The notes: generated by a model from the sequence alone, not told the origin. Positions 11,600-22,492 are shown, numbered from the stretch's first letter. The stretch: 64,000 nucleotides of DNA from SAR116 cluster bacterium AG-447-A06 (GCA_003212345.1 QCPZ01000008.1:1-64000); one strand, 5' to 3'. Program-made: numbers and translations.

Positions 11600-12163
11600 T
11601 TATACCTTTGCCCCTTTTCTTTCAGAAATAAAATCCAGCTTATCCATTAAGCTATCAAGACCGTCAACCTGATCAAAATGGCCGGTATGCCCATGATGCA
11701 TAAAGCCTTGATCAATAATATTCTGGAACATGGCTAACATCGAATCCCAATAGCCGTTCAGGTTGACAATGATGATCGGCTTTTGATGTAGACCCAATTG
11801 ACGCCATGTGATGATTTCCATTGTTTCATCAAGCGTTCCCAGTCCACCAGGAAGAACAATAAAAGCATCGGCGGCATCATACATCATCGCCTTTCTTTCA
11901 TGCATTGTGTCAATGATATGTAAATCGGTTACACCCTCATGGCCAATTTCAACATTATTTAAAAATTTTGGAATAATGCCAGTAACCTTGCCATTGGCTG
12001 CAAGCATGCCGTCGGCGACGGCGCCCATAAGGCCCAGTTTTCCACCACCATAAACGAGGCCAAACCCGCGTGATGCTAGCATTTGGCCCATTTGATATGC
12101 CTTGTCTTTGTACAGTGTATTGATGCCTGAAGCGGCACCAGTAAAAACACAAACTTTTTTCAT
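11600..12163 (-). CDS. LOG family (TIGR00730) cytokinin riboside phosphoribohydrolase-like protein
   Basis: VYGGGKLGLMGAVADG and MHERKAMMYDAADAFIVLPGGLGTLDE (PGGxGTxxE). Confidence 0.92.
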   Translation of the reverse strand: MKKVCVFTGAASGINTLYKDKAYQMGQMLASRGFGLVYGGGKLGLMGAVADGMLAANGKVTGIIPKFLNNVEIGHEGVTDLHIIDTMHERKAMMYDAADAFIVLPGGLGTLDETMEIITWRQLGLHQKPIIIVNLNGYWDSMLAMFQNIIDQGFMHHGHTGHFDQVDGLDSLMDKLDFISERKGAKV

Positions 12164-12258
12164 TTAAAAACACCTATTCATCTGAAATTAATAAGGCTAC
12201 ACATTCCAACCATTGAACCTTAACTCAATTAGCACTATTCTGTTAACTATCATTCATT

Positions 12259-13485
12259 GTGAAATGGGCAACCGAACCAGTGCGCACGATACTTTACATC
12301 TTATTTGCAGTGGGCGGTATTCTTGTTGTGCTGGCACTTTCGATGGTTTTTCTGGATCATGAAGTGGCGCAGATAAAACCTCAGAGCGAGACAATTGAGC
12401 TTGAAACTTCTGAGATATTGATGGGTGGGAAGAAAACCAATGATCAATTGAGGGCTGGTGCTAAAACAGTGGGAACCCCGCAATCGCCGTCTACCCGACC
12501 AGATGCTGACGCCGCAAGCCCACTTAAAATTGATATTGCGCGTGTTAAGCCCGATGGTGCCGCTGTTTTTGCCGGTACGGCCTTACCCAACGCAGAGATC
12601 CGTATTTTTGAAGGTAAAATCCTTCTTGGCAAAACCGTCGCTAATTCAGCTGGTGAATGGGTAATTATTCTTGAAAAGTCTCTGGCCGTTGGCCAGCATC
12701 TGATTTCCATAGCAATGGAGCGTGACGATGGATCAACTGCCTTTGCTGACTTAGCCTTGGCCGTTGAAATATACGGGGATGCTGCAACCAAGCCATTGGT
12801 CGCCTTGCTGCCGGAAACCTCAACCGAGGTACCTGTTTTGATCCAGTCACCCGATGATGGGAAGTCTGTAACATCAAATCTAGCGGGAACCTACAGGAAT
12901 AACAGCAATGAGGTCCAACAGGCGAATGCGGGTGCTGCCCCAACCGTCGATGATTCTGCTAGTGGTGGTGTTGGTCAGACCGTTCATGCAACTAAAGTTA
13001 GTTCAACAAGTGTTTTGGCGGCGATTACTCCAACTGCAATTGTTTGGCGGGATGCCGCGCACATTCTTATTTCTGGTACCTCACAGGGCGGGATGCGAGT
13101 GGTTGCAAATGTTTCTAATGTCCCGTTTGGTGAGGCGCTTGTTCTTGCGGATGGCGATTGGCAGATCGCAGGTAGTCTAAATTTGGAAAAAACAAAGCAC
13201 CACCTAAAATTTGAGTTGATGAATGATAGGAATAAAATTATTGCAAATTATACTCTGCCTCTTACTTCACGTGATCTTGCCAAGGGGCAGAATGGAACGC
13301 CGCTTGTTGTTGTCAACAAAGGGGATGCGTTATGGCGTATTGCATATCGCCAATTTGGAGACGGCATCAGATATGTGGATATTGTCAGGCGTAATCAGAG
13401 AGATATCCTAAATCCTGACTTGATTTATCCCAAACAGATTTTTGCTGTGCCAAAATCTGCAAAGGATATAGAAAATCAGAATTAG
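12259..13485 (+). CDS. Membrane-anchored LysM domain protein
   Basis: N-terminal TM segment; C-terminal VVVNKGDALWRIAYRQFGDGIRYVDIVRRNQRDILNPDLIYPKQIFAVP resembles LysM. Confidence 0.8.
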   Translation: MKWATEPVRTILYILFAVGGILVVLALSMVFLDHEVAQIKPQSETIELETSEILMGGKKTNDQLRAGAKTVGTPQSPSTRPDADAASPLKIDIARVKPDGAAVFAGTALPNAEIRIFEGKILLGKTVANSAGEWVIILEKSLAVGQHLISIAMERDDGSTAFADLALAVEIYGDAATKPLVALLPETSTEVPVLIQSPDDGKSVTSNLAGTYRNNSNEVQQANAGAAPTVDDSASGGVGQTVHATKVSSTSVLAAITPTAIVWRDAAHILISGTSQGGMRVVANVSNVPFGEALVLADGDWQIAGSLNLEKTKHHLKFELMNDRNKIIANYTLPLTSRDLAKGQNGTPLVVVNKGDALWRIAYRQFGDGIRYVDIVRRNQRDILNPDLIYPKQIFAVPKSAKDIENQN

Positions 13486-13553
13486 TACTCTAGAATAGGG
13501 CACCCAGAAGCATTGCTAAAGGTCATTTCGTTGATAGCAAATGAGATCAAACT

Positions 13554-14264
13554 ATGATTTTGGGACCGAATTGGAGCGTTGCTGATGATGGTTGGCCAGT
13601 TTTGGCAATGGCTGGGATTATCACTATTTTGACAAGTATTATCTTTTTACCGCTCGGTTGTTTTCTGCTTGGCATAATGGTTTGGCTGGCGCATCTGCTG
13701 CGTGTGCCAAACCGCCACACTAATACTGATGCTCAAGCCATCTATGCGCCATGTGATGGTGTGATTTTGGAGATAGTGCCCGATGTATTTCCTGAGGGGT
13801 TCGGAAATTATGAGAAACCGGCCCAGCGTATTACAATTCAAACGCGGCTATATGACGCGCAATTGCAGACTAGTCCAATCACTGGACATATTGTTGAAAA
13901 TCACCTCCTACCAGGCTTATTCGAGAGTTGGGGCAATCATCCAGCCAGTTGGCAAGCTGCGAGATTGCTGAATGAACGCCGTGAAATTCACTTTTGTGAC
14001 TCGTTTAACCGTATAGTGGTCCTAGTTCAGATGGGCAGTAAAACAGCGCGCAAACTGATTTGTCGTTTGTTGGAAGGAAAATTTGTGCAGGCGGGGAGTC
14101 CAATTGGCATGGCCTGTGTAGCTGGCGTAGTCGATCTTTACATACCAGCGGAGTGTAAAATCCTGAGCGCGGCTTGCCAGCATATGATTGCCGGGGAAAC
14201 AGTAGTGGCGCAATTTGCCGCAGAGCCTTCTAAAAACAAGAATTTCAGGCCTAATCAGGGTTAA
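13554..14264 (+). CDS. Phosphatidylserine decarboxylase homologue lacking the canonical GS processing site
   Basis: YAPCDGVILEI, QRITIQTRLYDAQLQTSPITGHI..LPGLF, VVLVQMGSKTARKLI, QAGSPIGMACVAGVVDLYIP align with PSD motifs. Confidence 0.8.
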   Translation: MILGPNWSVADDGWPVLAMAGIITILTSIIFLPLGCFLLGIMVWLAHLLRVPNRHTNTDAQAIYAPCDGVILEIVPDVFPEGFGNYEKPAQRITIQTRLYDAQLQTSPITGHIVENHLLPGLFESWGNHPASWQAARLLNERREIHFCDSFNRIVVLVQMGSKTARKLICRLLEGKFVQAGSPIGMACVAGVVDLYIPAECKILSAACQHMIAGETVVAQFAAEPSKNKNFRPNQG

Positions 14265-14269
14265 AGATA

Positions 14270-14875
14270 GTGTTTGACGCGCAGATCCGCCCCCTTATAG
14301 ACCGAATATTAAACCCGGTTGGCAGGGAGTTGGCTGCTCGTGGGGTAACGGCAAACCATGTTACCATTGTCGGCATGCTCTTTGGTTTGGCTGCGGCTTT
14401 ATGTGTAGCATTTCAGCTATTTAATATTGCGTTTTGGCTTATTTTACTGAATCGCGTTGCTGATGGAGTGGATGGAGCTGTTGCCCGTGCCAGTACGGCC
14501 ACTGACTTTGGTGGCTATCTGGATATTGTTTGTGATTTTGTGTTTTACAGTGCCATCCCTGTTGCCTTTGCGGCGGCTCAGCCAGAAAATGCGCTAGCTT
14601 CAGCATTTCTAATTTTCAGTTTTATTGGGACTGCAAGCAGCTTTCTTGCCTTTGCTATACTCGCCGAAAAGCACAATATTTCAACAGAAATTCGGGGTAA
14701 AAAAGCCTTTTACTACCTTGGCGGTTTAACTGAGGGGGCTGAGACTATCTTACTGCTTATTGCAATGGTCACCTGGCCTAGCCATTTCATATTTATGGCT
14801 TTTGGATTTGGATTTTTATGCTGGGTCACAACGATAACTCGCATCTTTGCTGCATACCAGCAATTCAGTGATTAG
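14270..14875 (+). CDS. CDP-alcohol phosphatidyltransferase family, YnjF-like
   Basis: NRVADGVDGAVARASTATDFGGYLDIVCDFVFYSAIPVAFA. Confidence 0.85.
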   Translation: MFDAQIRPLIDRILNPVGRELAARGVTANHVTIVGMLFGLAAALCVAFQLFNIAFWLILLNRVADGVDGAVARASTATDFGGYLDIVCDFVFYSAIPVAFAAAQPENALASAFLIFSFIGTASSFLAFAILAEKHNISTEIRGKKAFYYLGGLTEGAETILLLIAMVTWPSHFIFMAFGFGFLCWVTTITRIFAAYQQFSD

Positions 14876-14925
14876 CCATGGTTGCGGGTGAACAAATTGG
14901 AGTTGACAATCAAGTGTCGCGCTAG

Positions 14926-17295
14926 GTGTGGCACATCAAAAAAGAGAGGCACTTGAGCATAATGAAATTTGGAATTGGACAATCGGCTGCACGCGTTGAG
15001 GACCAAAAATTGCTTGTTGGAGCGGGCTGTTTCAGCGATGATGTGGCGCCTGGTAAAGGGCTGCGCATTGCCTTCTTGCGTTCACCCCATGCGCATGCGC
15101 GGATATGCACTCCTGATGTAAGTGCTGCACGTAAGCTGGCAGGGGTTCGCCTTGTTGCAACGCAGGCCGACCTTGATGCAGATAATATTGGTGATATTGA
15201 GTGCCAGTTTTGTCCACCTTTAATTGGTGGTGGCAAGATGCAGCTTGTAAGTAAGCCTGCTATGGTGCGCGATATCATCCGTCATGCCGGTGAAATTATT
15301 GCTATCGTTGTAGCTGAGACCGACGAAATAGCCCAGTCTGCAATCGAATTGATTGAGGTTGAGTATCAGTCAATGCCAGCCGTTACTGACATTTACGCAG
15401 CAATGGCGGATGAGGCACCGCAATTATATGACTGGTACCCAAATAATATTGCCTTTAAATGGGGGGCTGGCGATCTTGATGGTGTCGATCAGGCCATGAA
15501 GGCCGCTATTACCGATGGCCATAAAATTGTTGAGATCGATGTGGTGAATAACCGCGTTGTAATCAATTCAATGGAAACCCGTCCAATAGTTGTTGCTCCG
15601 GGTGAAAGACCCGGATCGTTGGATATCTGGTGCGGGACGCAGGGGGTTGTTGGAATTGCTGAACAGATTGCGAAATGCCTGTCGATGGACCGCGCCGATG
15701 TTCGTGTTCAAACTGGCGATGTTGGTGGTAGCTTTGGCTTTAAGATATTCCTTCATCCCGAACAAGTCTGCATAGCTTGGGCGGCGCGCAAACTTGAGGT
15801 AATGTTGCGGTGGCAGCAAAGCCGTTCTGATTGTTTTTTGTCGGATTTACATGGGCGTGATAACCGCTCGCAGGCGCGCGCGGCAATTGATGAAACGGGC
15901 CGTATTCTAGCGCTTCAGGTTAAGGTGCACGCTAATATGGGAGCGTGGCTATCGAACTTTTCCACCTACATTCCCACTTTGTCGGGGTGTCGTACGTTGA
16001 CCACTGTCTATGATATCAAGGTCGCAAGCCTAAAGGTTATCGGAGTGATGACCAACACCCCCGCGGTAGACGCATATCGCGGTGCTGGAAGGCCGGAAGC
16101 AAACTATCTGATGGAGCGGCTGATGGATCATATCGCTGTCGAAACGGGATGTAGCCGGCTAGATGTACGTCGTGTTAATATGATCAAAGCAGCTCAGGTG
16201 CCTTATGAAATGGTATCGGGGGGCACAATTGACTCTGGCGAGATTCCCCAACTGTTTGAGGCTGCGATCAAACAGGCGGATGTGGCTGGATTTGCCAGTC
16301 GCCGAGAGCAATCAGATAGGCAAAACAAGTTTCGCGGAATTGGGTTTGGTATGTATCTCGAACAATGTGGCGGCGGTACGGATGAAGGGGTTGATGTCGA
16401 ATTTCAAGATGATGGCCGTATCATCCTTTATGGTTCGCAGCAATGCAATGGGCAGGGACATCGCACCACAGTAACGCAAATCTTGTCAGACCGTTTGGGA
16501 TATGATGCGGAGTTAATTACGGTACATCAGGGGGACTCGAATCGCAGTCCACGCGGAACAACGGGCGGGGCCCGTATGACCTCAGTTCTTGGTTCAGCAG
16601 TAGCGAAGGCGGCCGTACACATTGTAAATGTGGCGACGCCGCTTGCTGCTGAGATGCTCGATTGCGATACTAGTGCGCTTGTGTTTTCTGATGGCTTGTT
16701 TTTGGTAAATAATACAAATCGTTCTATCGCAATCGAAGACCTCGTGCGTCGTCTTGCCCAGCCCGGCCAGATGCACCAGTTGAACTGCGCGCAGTCCTAT
16801 GAAACTGATGGTGCGACCTATCCATACGGCTGCCACATTGTTGAGGTTGAAATTGACAAGGTGACCTGTGCTGTTCAGATTGCTCGGTATAGCGTGCTGG
16901 ATGATTTTGGCCTTGTCATCAATCCGATGACACTTGCAGGACAAATTCATGGGGGTATTGCGCAAGGCGTCGGGCAGGCATTGCTGGAACATGTTGTGTA
17001 TGATGAATCTGGTCAGTTGCTCGCTGGTTCATTGATGGATTATGCCTTACCGAGAGCCGATCATTTTCCTGGCTTTGCAATTGATATGCGTAATACACCA
17101 TGTGCCAATAATTTGCTTGGCATCAAGGGGGCTGGCGAGGCCGGGGCAATTGGTGCTCCTCAGGCTGTAATTTCGGCCGTATGTGATGCGCTGCAAATTA
17201 CCCATATTGATATGCCAGCAACGCCGCTAAAAATATTCAATGTGATAAAGGCAAAACAGACCCGAGAAACGATAAATGAGAAGGCAGGTAAATGA
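14926..17295 (+). CDS. Xanthine dehydrogenase/CoxL-like molybdopterin-binding large subunit (AYRGAGR, form II type)
   Basis: [66 protein letters not shown]; start may be 14962 (MKFGIGQ). Confidence 0.9.
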   Translation: MWHIKKERHLSIMKFGIGQSAARVEDQKLLVGAGCFSDDVAPGKGLRIAFLRSPHAHARICTPDVSAARKLAGVRLVATQADLDADNIGDIECQFCPPLIGGGKMQLVSKPAMVRDIIRHAGEIIAIVVAETDEIAQSAIELIEVEYQSMPAVTDIYAAMADEAPQLYDWYPNNIAFKWGAGDLDGVDQAMKAAITDGHKIVEIDVVNNRVVINSMETRPIVVAPGERPGSLDIWCGTQGVVGIAEQIAKCLSMDRADVRVQTGDVGGSFGFKIFLHPEQVCIAWAARKLEVMLRWQQSRSDCFLSDLHGRDNRSQARAAIDETGRILALQVKVHANMGAWLSNFSTYIPTLSGCRTLTTVYDIKVASLKVIGVMTNTPAVDAYRGAGRPEANYLMERLMDHIAVETGCSRLDVRRVNMIKAAQVPYEMVSGGTIDSGEIPQLFEAAIKQADVAGFASRREQSDRQNKFRGIGFGMYLEQCGGGTDEGVDVEFQDDGRIILYGSQQCNGQGHRTTVTQILSDRLGYDAELITVHQGDSNRSPRGTTGGARMTSVLGSAVAKAAVHIVNVATPLAAEMLDCDTSALVFSDGLFLVNNTNRSIAIEDLVRRLAQPGQMHQLNCAQSYETDGATYPYGCHIVEVEIDKVTCAVQIARYSVLDDFGLVINPMTLAGQIHGGIAQGVGQALLEHVVYDESGQLLAGSLMDYALPRADHFPGFAIDMRNTPCANNLLGIKGAGEAGAIGAPQAVISAVCDALQITHIDMPATPLKIFNVIKAKQTRETINEKAGK

Positions 17296-17690
17296 ACAAA
17301 AAAATCATTAAAGCTGACAGTGAATGGCGCGAGACCCTAACAGAAGAACAGTTTCGTGTTGCCCGAGAAGGCGGCACTGAACCTGCGTTTTCCGGGAGGT
17401 TGGACAAGCATTGGGAAAAGGGTGTCTATATCTGTATATGCTGCGATAACCCCCTATTTTCATCGGATGCGAAGTTTGATTCCAGGTCTGGCTGGCCCAG
17501 CTTCTTTGCACCAATTGATGCAGCCAATATTGGTGAAACGGTTGATACCAGCTTTTTTATGCGCCGCATCGAAGTGCATTGTGTACGGTGTGAGGCGCAT
17601 CTTGGCCATGTGTTTCCCGATGGGCCGCAGCCGACCGGCCTCCGCTATTGCATCAATTCGGCATCATTGGATTTTATCGACGGCGAATAG
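17292..17690 (+). CDS. msrB: Peptide-methionine (R)-S-oxide reductase
   Basis: [45 protein letters not shown] overlap with upstream gene. Confidence 0.96.
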   Translation: MNKKIIKADSEWRETLTEEQFRVAREGGTEPAFSGRLDKHWEKGVYICICCDNPLFSSDAKFDSRSGWPSFFAPIDAANIGETVDTSFFMRRIEVHCVRCEAHLGHVFPDGPQPTGLRYCINSASLDFIDGE

Positions 17691-17785
17691 GGAGATGATG
17701 CGCGCCAGGGCCGATCGGCCCGATTAGGCCGATTTTTTTGATTGCCGCCCTGTCGAGTGCCTTATAGCTATTTGTTATGCAGCCC

Positions 17786-18280
17786 TCAGCTATTATAACC
17801 CTTACCGTGACGATGATATCTTGGTTTTAAAATTTCAACATCATCGAGTATGCCATCACTATTGTTATCCATACGGTTAAACATGGCCACGAGGCGCGCG
17901 TTAAACTCGTCCTCACCAATCTGGCCAACCTTGTCGCGGTCCAACTTTTGAAAGCGCCGGTTCTCGCGACTTGTCAATTCGTCTAGGCTGATGAGACCAT
18001 CATTATTCAAATCCAGTTTTTTTGCCTTAAACTCAGCCCGTTTATGGGTGTTTGGATACATGTCGGCATTGGCAAGCCCGACAATAAGGCCACCTGATAC
18101 TGCCAGCCCAACTCCAATCATAATGGGGCCGAACATAGAGGAGAGGTAAGAGTGAGTCATGATCTGTTCCTTTATTTTAATTTTTAATGGCATAACGCAT
18201 CTAGATGCGCTAGCAACATTGGCACGCACTAAAAGTATGGGAGAGAGATTGCCATGCCCCGATATCACTATGTTCATCAT
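17786..18280 (-). CDS. EF-hand domain protein (true start probably internal at MTHSYLSS)
   Basis: DLNNDGLISLDEL, DRDKVGQIGEDEF, DNNSDGILDDVEI loops after a hydrophobic N-terminus. Confidence 0.75.
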   Translation of the reverse strand: MMNIVISGHGNLSPILLVRANVASASRCVMPLKIKIKEQIMTHSYLSSMFGPIMIGVGLAVSGGLIVGLANADMYPNTHKRAEFKAKKLDLNNDGLISLDELTSRENRRFQKLDRDKVGQIGEDEFNARLVAMFNRMDNNSDGILDDVEILKPRYHRHGKGYNS

Positions 18281-18486
18281 TGAGGTAAATAGCGGCAGAA
18301 AAGGGGCGTGGCTGTGATCATTTCTAGTTTATAAATTGTCATTATTTGGGCTATGACTTGCCCTGATTGAGGCAGTATGACTTGCTTTTAACACCAGCCG
18401 GACATAGGTTTGGGGCAATCATGAAATGGCGTGTCGCAAAACACGCAAGCACGGCCTGCGAATAATATCTGATAGGAAACGGCGTT

Positions 18487-19344
18487 ATGTCCCAACGGCT
18501 AAAAATCAGAACTGCATCAGAAATTGGACCATCAAATGCCATGCCATGGGTTGAGGGTACCACCCGCGTTTTTGGCGTGATTGGGCATCCAGCGGATCAT
18601 GTGCGCGCCCCAATGGTGTTTAACCCGCGTTTTGCGGCAAATGGTCTGCCGCATGTGATGGTGCCGATTGACGCACCACCAGCTCGGTTAGAGGCAATTA
18701 TTGCCGGATTGCGCATCATACCAAATTTTGGCGGTTTGGCGGTAACTATTCCGCATAAAGTGGCATTAGCTGACCTGTGTGACACGCTCGGTACCGCGGC
18801 TGAGCTTACGGGTGCCGTGAATGCCGTGCGCTTTAATGATGATGGTAGTATGCACGGTGATAATTTTGATGGTGCTGGTTTTGTCGCGGGCTGTCATGGG
18901 AACGGATTTGATGTTGCTGGTAAAAATATTCTGCTTATTGGTGCCGGTGGGGCAGCACGCGCCATTGCCGCAGCTTTGTGTGAGGCTGGGATTAACGAAC
19001 TTCATATTGCCAATCGCAACTTTAAAAAGGCCCAAAACCTGGTCAAAGTGCTTAGCCAGAAAACTGGCTTTGATAGCACCGCAGCGCTTGCTCTTTCTGA
19101 TTGCGATGGCAGTGATGCTGATATGATTATCAACAGCACCAGCCTTGGCCTTAAAGAGAATGACCCGTTGCCATTGCCCCTGAATAATTTGAGGGGGAGT
19201 ACCGTTATTGCTGACATTATAATGGTACCAGCTGAAACAAAATGGCTGATCGCCGCCAAAGCTGCTGGGTTAAAAGTGCATTATGGGCGACATATGCTTG
19301 ATTACCAGATAGAATTGATTGGCAAATTTATTGGTGCCTTGTAA
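18487..19344 (+). CDS. Shikimate dehydrogenase family protein (AroE paralogue-like)
   Basis: FGVIGHPADHVRAPMVFNP, LAVTIPHKVALADLCD, GDNFDGAGFVAG, LLIGAGGAARAIAAALCEAG. Confidence 0.85.
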   Translation: MSQRLKIRTASEIGPSNAMPWVEGTTRVFGVIGHPADHVRAPMVFNPRFAANGLPHVMVPIDAPPARLEAIIAGLRIIPNFGGLAVTIPHKVALADLCDTLGTAAELTGAVNAVRFNDDGSMHGDNFDGAGFVAGCHGNGFDVAGKNILLIGAGGAARAIAAALCEAGINELHIANRNFKKAQNLVKVLSQKTGFDSTAALALSDCDGSDADMIINSTSLGLKENDPLPLPLNNLRGSTVIADIIMVPAETKWLIAAKAAGLKVHYGRHMLDYQIELIGKFIGAL

Positions 19345-19436
19345 ATAAAAGTCGGAATCCACGATTGAGTTAGGTGTGGCAGACCGCTATAAAGATCGGC
19401 GCGGCGATAGCCAAATTTGTGACAATGAGGATTTAT

Positions 19437-19835
19437 ATGACGGAAAAACCAAATGTTTGGACTGACGATCGTTTGGAAGGGCTGAAAAAGCTGTGGTCTG
19501 AGGGCTTGTCAATTTCGCAAATTGGCGAAGCACTTGGTGTGTCACGCAATTCCATTGCTGGAAAAGCACATCGAATGGGTCTGCCTAAACGGCCATCACC
19601 AATCAGTCGTTCAAAGGTCGAAAAACCAAAAATTGTGGTGCCTGAGATGCCCAAGGAATTGCCACTGCGTCTAGAATTACGTCAGCTTGAATGGTCGCGT
19701 AATAAATGCTGTTGGCCAACCGGTGATCCTAAGAAAAATGGATTTTTGTTTTGCGGTGAGCCTGTTGTCCCCAGCAAACCCTATTGCTTAAAACACTGCT
19801 ATGAAGCTTATACAACATCTCGTGACCCCAACTGA
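19437..19835 (+). CDS. gcrA: GcrA family cell cycle regulator
   Basis: WTDDRLEGLKKLWSEGLSISQIGEALGVSRNSIAGKAHRMGLPKR with C-terminal CCWPTGDP...FCGEP...YCLKHC; ORF track starts at 19374. Confidence 0.9.
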   Translation: MTEKPNVWTDDRLEGLKKLWSEGLSISQIGEALGVSRNSIAGKAHRMGLPKRPSPISRSKVEKPKIVVPEMPKELPLRLELRQLEWSRNKCCWPTGDPKKNGFLFCGEPVVPSKPYCLKHCYEAYTTSRDPN

Positions 19836-19840
19836 CTGCT

Positions 19841-22492
19841 ATGTTGAAACGCCGTGAGAATTATACGCCCCCAGCATTTTTGGTGGCTTCGGCCGATCTG
19901 GACATTAATATCCATGATCATCAGACAACCGTAACCACGAAACTGGCGATAGCACCAAATCCAGAAGCAATTGAATCAACCGTCCTTCAACTTGATGGGC
20001 GCGAAATACAATTAAAATCTATTTCTGTCGATGGTGTCGAGCTAAGGGATGATGCGTTTGAGCTTGATAACAATGGCATTAATATCAAAGGGTTAACAGG
20101 CCCGCATATTATTGAAACAGTTGCGCAATGCCACCCTGAAAGCAATACTGCGCTTGAAGGTCTGTATCTATCTGGCGGCATGTATTGCACACAATGCGAA
20201 CCCGAGGGCTTCAGACGAATTGGCTATTTCCCAGATCGTCCTGATGTGATGACGGTGTTCACCGTTCGGATCGAAGCAGAAAAAAGATTTTTGCAATTGC
20301 TCTCAAACGGCAATTTGGTTGAAACCGGTGATTGCAATAATAATCGTCACTTTGCTATTTGGCATGATCCGCACCCAAAACCAAGCTATCTGTTTGCTGC
20401 GGTTGCTGGTGATCTTGATTGTGCCGTCGATCACTTTGTAACAATGTCTGGTCGAAAAGTTGATCTTCATATCTATGTTGAAAAGGGTAATGTTGAATTG
20501 ACCCATCATGCGATGGACTCCTTAAAACGTTCAATGCGTTGGGATGAGGAGGTTTATGGTCTTGAGTATGACCTTGACCTGTTTCAGATTGTTGCGGTTA
20601 GCCACTTCAATATGGGAGCGATGGAAAACAAGGGCCTGAACATTTTTAACAGCAAGTTTGTTTTGGCTGACCTGAAAACCGCCACTGACACTGATTTATA
20701 CCGTGTTGAGTCGATCATCGCGCATGAATATTTTCATAATTGGACGGGTAACCGAGTCACCTGCCGTGACTGGTTCCAGCTTACGCTAAAAGAGGGGCTT
20801 ACTGTTTTTCGGGATCAATGTTTTTCAGCTGATATGCATGATGCCGGTATCCAGCGTGCCGATGATGTTTCAATGCTTCGTGCGTCTCAATTCACCGAAG
20901 ATCGAAGCCCTACTGCGCATCCGATTCGCCCCGAGAGTTACCGAGAAATTAATAATTTTTATACGGCGACCGTATATGAAAAGGGAGCCGAGGTTATTCG
21001 TATGCTGGCGGGGTATCTTGGCAAGGAAGGGTTCCGACTTGGCACTGACCTATATTTCAAACGTCATGATGGCTCGGCGGTGACTTGTGATGATTTCATT
21101 GCTGCTTTGGCCGACGCGAATTCTATTGATCTGTCTGCTTTTGAAGGCTGGTATAAGCAGGCCGGCACTCCCGTCCTAACAGCGACTAGAGTGACGATTG
21201 AGGATGACAATGGCTTTGGCATTGCCTTTGACCAAGAGGTACCCGAAACCGTGGCAAAAACCCCACGATTGCCGCTGCCGATACCGGTTCGAATTGGGCT
21301 TGTTGGGCATAATGGGGCTTCGGTGTCGTTCCGCCTGGCACCTGATGCGCCCCTTGCAGAAGAGCATGTTGTGCTGATAACTAACAAAACCCATCTACAA
21401 CCGGTTTATCCCAATACCAACAGCGGGATCGTGCCAAGCCTACTTCGTAATTTTTCGGCACCGGTGATTTTGCAGGATGATTTAATACCATCTGAACGGT
21501 TGCAATTGTTGGCCCATGACGCCGATATGTTTAACCGGTGGGACGCGGCGCAAACATTGTTTGCCGATCAAATCCTTGCTATTGTAACCAATCCGAACGA
21601 GGAGTTCGACGAGTCGGCAATGGTGGCGTTGGGAAATGCGCTAGCTGATGTGCTTGCAGATCCTAGCCTGCTGGATATGTTTAAGGCCGGTTTGCTGACA
21701 TTGCCCGCGATTTCAATTCTTGAAAGTCGCGTGAGGCCAGCAGATCCGATCGGCCTATTCCATGCACGCCGCAAGTTAGAGGCCAAGCTTGGACACCTGC
21801 TAACTCCCAAAATTAGCTCAGTACTGGCACGCCATTCGTCGCCTGCTGACACGTCACCAGAATCAACTGAGGCAGATATGAGGAAAACTGCTGGCGGGCG
21901 GGCGCTATTGAACCGTCTTCTATCCTTGGCAGTTGCCGACGGCGATTTGAGTGCAATTGAATTTGCTGCTGCACAAGTGCATGATCAAAATATGACACTG
22001 TCGCAGGGTGCGATTGCGGCCTTAAATCATTGTGATCATCAGGCACGTACCATAGCGCTGCAACATTTCCATGATCGCTGGCGGGAATGCCCTCTTGTGT
22101 TGGAAAAATGGTTTATGATGGAGTCAATGTCAGTTGTATCTGGAACTATTAGCCGCCTAAAATCATTGATGAAACACCCGGCCTTTGATGAGAATAACCC
22201 TAACAAATTGCGTTCGGTTTTAGGGTCTTTTATGAATGGTAATCCAGTGCACTTTTATGCTGAAGACGGGTCTGGCTTTGATTTCATCGGGGAATGCCTA
22301 ATTGATATTGACGTTCGTAACCCACAGCTTGCGGCCAGAATGGCCTTGCCATTAACCCGCATTGCACAATATGCTCCGCAACGACAGGCTCAAATGAGGC
22401 TAGTATTGCAAAAGGTGCAAAACAAAGCACAGTCAAACGATCTTCAAGAGGTTGTCGACAAGGCCTTGGCTGACCCATCGACGAACTGGTAA
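19841..22492 (+). CDS. pepN: Aminopeptidase N
   Basis: NMGAMENKGLNIFNS and VESIIAHEYFHNWTGNRVTCRDWFQLTLKEGLT (HExxH). Confidence 0.96.
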   Translation: MLKRRENYTPPAFLVASADLDINIHDHQTTVTTKLAIAPNPEAIESTVLQLDGREIQLKSISVDGVELRDDAFELDNNGINIKGLTGPHIIETVAQCHPESNTALEGLYLSGGMYCTQCEPEGFRRIGYFPDRPDVMTVFTVRIEAEKRFLQLLSNGNLVETGDCNNNRHFAIWHDPHPKPSYLFAAVAGDLDCAVDHFVTMSGRKVDLHIYVEKGNVELTHHAMDSLKRSMRWDEEVYGLEYDLDLFQIVAVSHFNMGAMENKGLNIFNSKFVLADLKTATDTDLYRVESIIAHEYFHNWTGNRVTCRDWFQLTLKEGLTVFRDQCFSADMHDAGIQRADDVSMLRASQFTEDRSPTAHPIRPESYREINNFYTATVYEKGAEVIRMLAGYLGKEGFRLGTDLYFKRHDGSAVTCDDFIAALADANSIDLSAFEGWYKQAGTPVLTATRVTIEDDNGFGIAFDQEVPETVAKTPRLPLPIPVRIGLVGHNGASVSFRLAPDAPLAEEHVVLITNKTHLQPVYPNTNSGIVPSLLRNFSAPVILQDDLIPSERLQLLAHDADMFNRWDAAQTLFADQILAIVTNPNEEFDESAMVALGNALADVLADPSLLDMFKAGLLTLPAISILESRVRPADPIGLFHARRKLEAKLGHLLTPKISSVLARHSSPADTSPESTEADMRKTAGGRALLNRLLSLAVADGDLSAIEFAAAQVHDQNMTLSQGAIAALNHCDHQARTIALQHFHDRWRECPLVLEKWFMMESMSVVSGTISRLKSLMKHPAFDENNPNKLRSVLGSFMNGNPVHFYAEDGSGFDFIGECLIDIDVRNPQLAARMALPLTRIAQYAPQRQAQMRLVLQKVQNKAQSNDLQEVVDKALADPSTNW

